From Arthrobacter sp. SX1312 (lineage in GTDB: Bacteria > Actinomycetota > Actinomycetes > Actinomycetales > Micrococcaceae), in contig NZ_PJIM01000001.1 of NCBI RefSeq assembly GCF_002929295.1, forward strand, positions 124,001-188,000: DNA of 64,000 nt, in the 5' to 3' direction. Made by a program: the position numbers and the translations under genes. Below, in pieces: positions 61,334 through 64,000 of this stretch; the stretch's first letter is position 1; every line of letters begins with the position of its first letter. The notes below the pieces were generated by a model, which had not been told where the DNA came from, did no database searches, and saw only the letters and a list, made by a program, of their open reading frames with translations.

Positions 61334-62308
61334 ATGAGCAGAACCACCGGCCCCGCACACATGACGAGCAAGACGACCTCCCGATCCTCCCGCCTGACCC
61401 TCGCCGCTGCCGGCGCCCTCCTCGCGCTCGGGCTCTCCGGCTGCGACGCCAGGGCCGCGCTGGACGGTCCCACCGGCCCGAACTCGGCCGCGAGCCAATC
61501 TCCGGCATCCGCCGGCACTGCGCTGGCCGCCCTCGAGCAGATCCCCCTCAAAGGCCGCGCCCCGAAGACCGGCTACAGCCGCGAGGAGTTCGGGTCCGCG
61601 TGGGCTGATGTCGACCGCGATGGCTGCGACACCCGTAATCAGGTCCTCAACCGGGACCTTTCCGACGTCCTGCACGCCACCAGCGTGCCCTGCAAGGTGG
61701 AGTTTGGGGTCCTCGACGACCCGTACACGGGCGCCCGCATCGAGTTCCAGCGCGGCCAGGACACCAGCTCCGACGTCCAGATCGACCACATCATCGCCCT
61801 CTCGAACGCCTGGCAGACCGGCGCCCAGCAGCTCACCGCCGAGGAGCGCCTCCAGCTGGCCAACGACCCGCTGAACCTCCGGTCTGCCGACGGCCCCACG
61901 AACGGCGCCAAGGGCGACGGGGACGCCGCCACCTGGCTGCCGCCGAACAAGGCGTTCCGCTGCGAGTACGTCGCCACCCAGACCGCCGTGAAGGCCAAGT
62001 ACGAGCTCTGGATGACCGCCGCCGAACACGACGCCATCGTGCGCGTCCTCGACACCTGCCCCGACCAGCCACTGCCGACCCGAGGCGGCGCCAAGGGACA
62101 GCCGGTGGCCGTCGACGAAACGCCCGCACCTGCGGCGACTGAGGAGCCCGGCACAGAGGCTTCTGCAGCTCCGGCCGGCGAAATCGCCTACGCCGACTGC
62201 GCCGAGGTGAAGGCCACCGGCACCGTACCGATCATGGCCGGCGATCCCGGGTTCAGCCCCGCCTTCGACGGCAACGGTAACGGTGACGGCATAGGGTGCG
62301 AATCATGA
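61334..62308 (+). CDS. Lipoprotein HNH nuclease (DUF1524/GmrSD-type) with excalibur domain
   Basis: A 324-residue exported nuclease. The signal peptide ends in lipobox LGLSGC, so the protein is probably anchored to the outer membrane face. The nuclease core is VQIDHIIALSNAWQTGAQQL with the DH motif and LANDPLNLRSADGPTNGAKG. A Pro/Ala-rich linker leads to a C-terminal excalibur domain, YADCAEVKATGTVP with DGNGNGDGIGCE, a calcium-binding motif. ATG 61334 or 61361 are possible starts. Secreted DNases of this kind degrade extracellular DNA; defence or nutrient uptake are possible roles. Confidence 0.88.
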   Translation: MSRTTGPAHMTSKTTSRSSRLTLAAAGALLALGLSGCDARAALDGPTGPNSAASQSPASAGTALAALEQIPLKGRAPKTGYSREEFGSAWADVDRDGCDTRNQVLNRDLSDVLHATSVPCKVEFGVLDDPYTGARIEFQRGQDTSSDVQIDHIIALSNAWQTGAQQLTAEERLQLANDPLNLRSADGPTNGAKGDGDAATWLPPNKAFRCEYVATQTAVKAKYELWMTAAEHDAIVRVLDTCPDQPLPTRGGAKGQPVAVDETPAPAATEEPGTEASAAPAGEIAYADCAEVKATGTVPIMAGDPGFSPAFDGNGNGDGIGCES

Positions 62309-62336
62309 CGGTGGGGGCGGACGGTGGCATCGTGTG

Positions 62337-62675
62337 TCAGCTCACCTCGCCCTTCACAGGCGGAGGAGCGCCCATGCCCAGGGGAGGGGTCGGGCCGAAG
62401 CGCTCGATCGATTGCGGCATGGATTCGAAGTCCATCTGGAGAGCGTCCGCTCCTGCCCATCACCGGCGTTCCGGAACGTGTGCCACTGGTCCCGAGGTTT
62501 CACCACGAGCTCTCCCGGTCCGGCGTAGTACACCTCGTCGTCGAGCAGGAAACCGACACGACCGTCGGTGACGATGGTGCATTCATCCGCGCGGTTGCGC
62601 ATATGCAGCGGTACTCCGAGTTCGCGGCCCGTCGGGTTGAAGCTCCCATCGTCAACTACCGGAACAGACTGATTG
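62337..62675 (-). pseudogene. Cupin-domain gene, truncated and frameshifted
   Basis: The fragment contains GRELGVPLHMRNRADECTIV and VYYAGPGELVVKPRDQWHTF, a cupin barrel with the first and second motif. A 2-nt insertion (CTC to CTCTC on the minus strand, near 62439-62443) shifts the frame; the correct continuation, QMDFESMPQSIERFGPTPPL, ends at 62337. The 5' end is lost in the debris that follows. It is a relic. Confidence 0.7.
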
Positions 62676-62682
62676 AGCAGGT

Positions 62683-62790
62683 GTTGAGGAGATCAGCGAC
62701 GGCCGGTTCGGCCTGCTGCAGGACCACCTGTTCAAGAGCCCGAGCACCGCAGACGCCGTCGTCGCAGGCCTCAACCCCGCGCGGTGCGCC
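62683..62790 (+). pseudogene. Possible DUF4357 remnant
   Basis: The frame VEEISDGRFGLLQDHLFKSP and STADAVVAGLN resembles the DUF4357 core (FxxDHxFxSPSxAAxVVxG). It is only about 35 codons long, has no start, and the surrounding frames are broken. The identification is tentative. Confidence 0.25.
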
Positions 62791-62914
62791 GGGCGGTGTA
62801 CCGATACATCCTCACGGCCATGAACACGCGGTTCGACCTCGCCGTCCAGCACCTACTACCCGGCACCCGCCGACACCAAGCCCGGGAACGCTTTCGTCGA
62901 GTCCCGCCAGGCCG

Positions 62915-63190
62915 TCAGCGGCGGGTGTGCGGCCGCGCGTAGCGGCGCATCAGATCGGTCAAGGCCAGGATTGTGATGATGATGGACACGGCGACGGCGG
63001 CGAGGCCCACGTAGAGCCCCGTCAGCATCGCCATGGGCGAGCTCGCGCCGGCCAGGTAGCCGATGCCACCGATGGCTCCGACAAACCAGAACACGGCCAC
63101 CGCGAGCAGCGCCAGCAACGACGGCAGAGCCGCCCGATTGTCCCTCAACCACTGCGTCGGACGTACCTTTTCGATCCCCATGAGCGCCAT
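62915..63190 (-). CDS. Small two-helix membrane protein, paralogue of 45827-46225
   Basis: A 91-residue protein. The helices are LLALLAVAVFWFVGAIGGIG and MLTGLYVGLAAVAVSIIITI, with GASSPMAML between and a basic end DLMRRYARPHTRR. This matches the first copy at 45827-46225 closely, with similar nucleotide sequence over about 170 bases. ATG 63190 or 63181 may start. No family known to me; the common core suggests a conserved membrane function. Confidence 0.65.
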   Translation of the reverse strand: MALMGIEKVRPTQWLRDNRAALPSLLALLAVAVFWFVGAIGGIGYLAGASSPMAMLTGLYVGLAAVAVSIIITILALTDLMRRYARPHTRR

Positions 63191-63415
63191 GATCCAAGCA
63201 TGAGTCCGGGACACGGCACCGCCGCCGTCGACACGTACCGGTTCGGTCACGATGTGATCCGATGAATGGCCTGGGCGCCGTGGATCACGGTGCACCCAGC
63301 CCCTTGACGCTATATCCAAGAGATTCATTCGGAGGTAATATCCGCCTCGGGGGATGAAGCAGGGCAGGGTTCTTGCCGGGCGGCCCCTCGCTGTCCACAA
63401 AACTTCGTTCTCAGG

Positions 63416-64000
63416 ATGATCTCCGTGCCCAAACTGCCGTCCCTCCTCGCCCTCGCCGCGACCACCGCCCTCCTCGCAGGCTGCGCCAGCGCCCCTGATG
63501 ACGAGCGGGCCGCGGCTCCTACGGCTGCCGCAGAGACTGCTTCGGCATCTCCCAGCGCTCCGAAGCCGTCCGCCACCCCCGTAGCGACCCCCTCTGCTAC
63601 CCCGCCAGCCGCCCCTGCAGCGGAGTCGGTCGCACCGGAGGCTCCCGCGACGGTGCCCGCCCCCGCGATCACCCCGCCTGTTGCCCCTCCAATTGAAGCT
63701 CCCGCGGCCCCTGCAGTGACCGAGGCGCCGGCGGCGGCTCCCACCATCACGGCCGATCCGGAAGCCGTGGTACCCGCAGGCGTCGTCGTCACGCCGCACC
63801 CCGAGTGGGGCGTGGTGAGCACCACCGTCACCCAGGGGTCCTCGTTCACGATCAACGGCAGCGGATACCAGCCCGGGCAGCAGATCATCATCAACATGGG
63901 CATCGCCCAGTCCGACGGCATGGTGATGGACGAGCAGTCAGCGATCACCGACGCCGGAGGGGCCTACAGCTTCACGATCACGATCGGGCGGGATCTCGTG
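63416..64000 (+). CDS. Secreted lipoprotein with Pro/Ala-rich linker (3'-truncated by window edge)
   Basis: The N-terminus is a lipoprotein signal (LPSLLALAATTALLAGC, Cys 23 from ATG 63416; GTG 63425 is an alternative with better ribosome-binding-site spacing). A long Ala/Pro/Ser/Thr-rich linker of about 100 residues follows. The beginning of a beta-rich domain is visible: VVSTTVTQGSSFTINGSGYQ and GQQIIINMGIAQSDGMVMDE. It runs open to the last base. The fold resembles actinobacterial Ig-like adhesion or wall-associated domains. No function can be given. Confidence 0.75.
   Translation, partial: MISVPKLPSLLALAATTALLAGCASAPDDERAAAPTAAAETASASPSAPKPSATPVATPSATPPAAPAAESVAPEAPATVPAPAITPPVAPPIEAPAAPAVTEAPAAAPTITADPEAVVPAGVVVTPHPEWGVVSTTVTQGSSFTINGSGYQPGQQIIINMGIAQSDGMVMDEQSAITDAGGAYSFTITIGRDLV

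Noticed and set aside
62915-63799. Minus-strand 294-codon frame extending beyond ATG 63190
   Set aside because: The part beyond 63190 is Gly/Arg-rich antisense of the lipoprotein gene and its start; only the C-terminal 91 codons are a real protein.
63325-63948. 207-codon minus-strand frame opposite the final lipoprotein
   Set aside because: It is the antisense of a Pro/Ala-rich linker and has no domain; the plus strand has a clear lipobox.
1-64000. CRISPR array
   Set aside because: No series of regularly spaced repeats was seen; the only repeats are short tandem or in-gene duplications.

Overview
The window is chromosomal DNA from a high-GC actinobacterium, most likely a member of the Micrococcaceae (Arthrobacter-like). 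The inference rests on the core gene set (SepH, DUF4193, DUF3093, DUF3710, DUF3159 and DUF5998 proteins, a paired TrkA/Ceo potassium system, an RNase E/G with a long Ala/Pro/Arg-rich N-terminus), on the order rne-rplU-rpmA-obgE-proB-proA-nadD-rsfS-histidine phosphatase-tRNA-Ala, and on leaderless or short-leader genes with TAnnnT -10 boxes. No database search was possible, so names rest on sequence motifs.

Bases 1-39,460 are a compact conserved chromosome. On the left are a partial TerC exporter, an MFS/ArsR pair, a two-gene ABC exporter and topoisomerase IV subunit A on the minus strand. Then come a GNAT/acyl-CoA synthetase fusion, DUF5998, a phosphodiesterase, thymidine kinase and a 53-residue membrane protein on the plus strand, followed by SepH, DUF4193, DUF3093 and dut. 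A DUF3710/OB-fold/DUF3159 run leads to a small insertion (alpha/beta hydrolase and a divergent WYL regulator), the TrkA pair with a divergent APC permease, a TrmA-like RNA methyltransferase and dxs. RNase E/G, ribosomal proteins L21 and L27, ObgE, proline synthesis, NadD and RsfS complete it. Several good intrinsic terminators and an inverted-repeat operator candidate between DUF3093 and dut were found.

A tRNA-Ala(GGC) gene at 39,553-39,625, with a clear promoter and a very strong terminator, marks the change to an accessory region that runs to the right edge. It starts with a serine-recombinase remnant and holds short operons separated by debris: SHOCT protein / sulfatase / formylglycine-generating enzyme / HAD hydrolase; an orphan LuxR-type response regulator; SGNH hydrolase; MFS exporter; GNAT plus P-loop kinase-like protein; a secreted Ig-like repeat protein; DHFR-family / winged-helix / small protein; NTF2-like plus TetR; a double-HTH MerR divergent from a DUF6194 gene with a perfect palindrome between them; an IS481-type transposase; and a lipoprotein HNH nuclease.

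Many accessory genes are broken by small events: a 1-nt deletion in the formylglycine-generating enzyme, an in-frame amber codon in a DHFR-family gene, an 8-bp tandem duplication in the transposase, a 2-nt duplication in a cupin gene and paired frame changes in a lipoprotein. The region is therefore either decaying or contains assembly errors; raw-read checking would decide. Two small two-helix membrane proteins, about 17 kb apart, are clear paralogues of unknown function.
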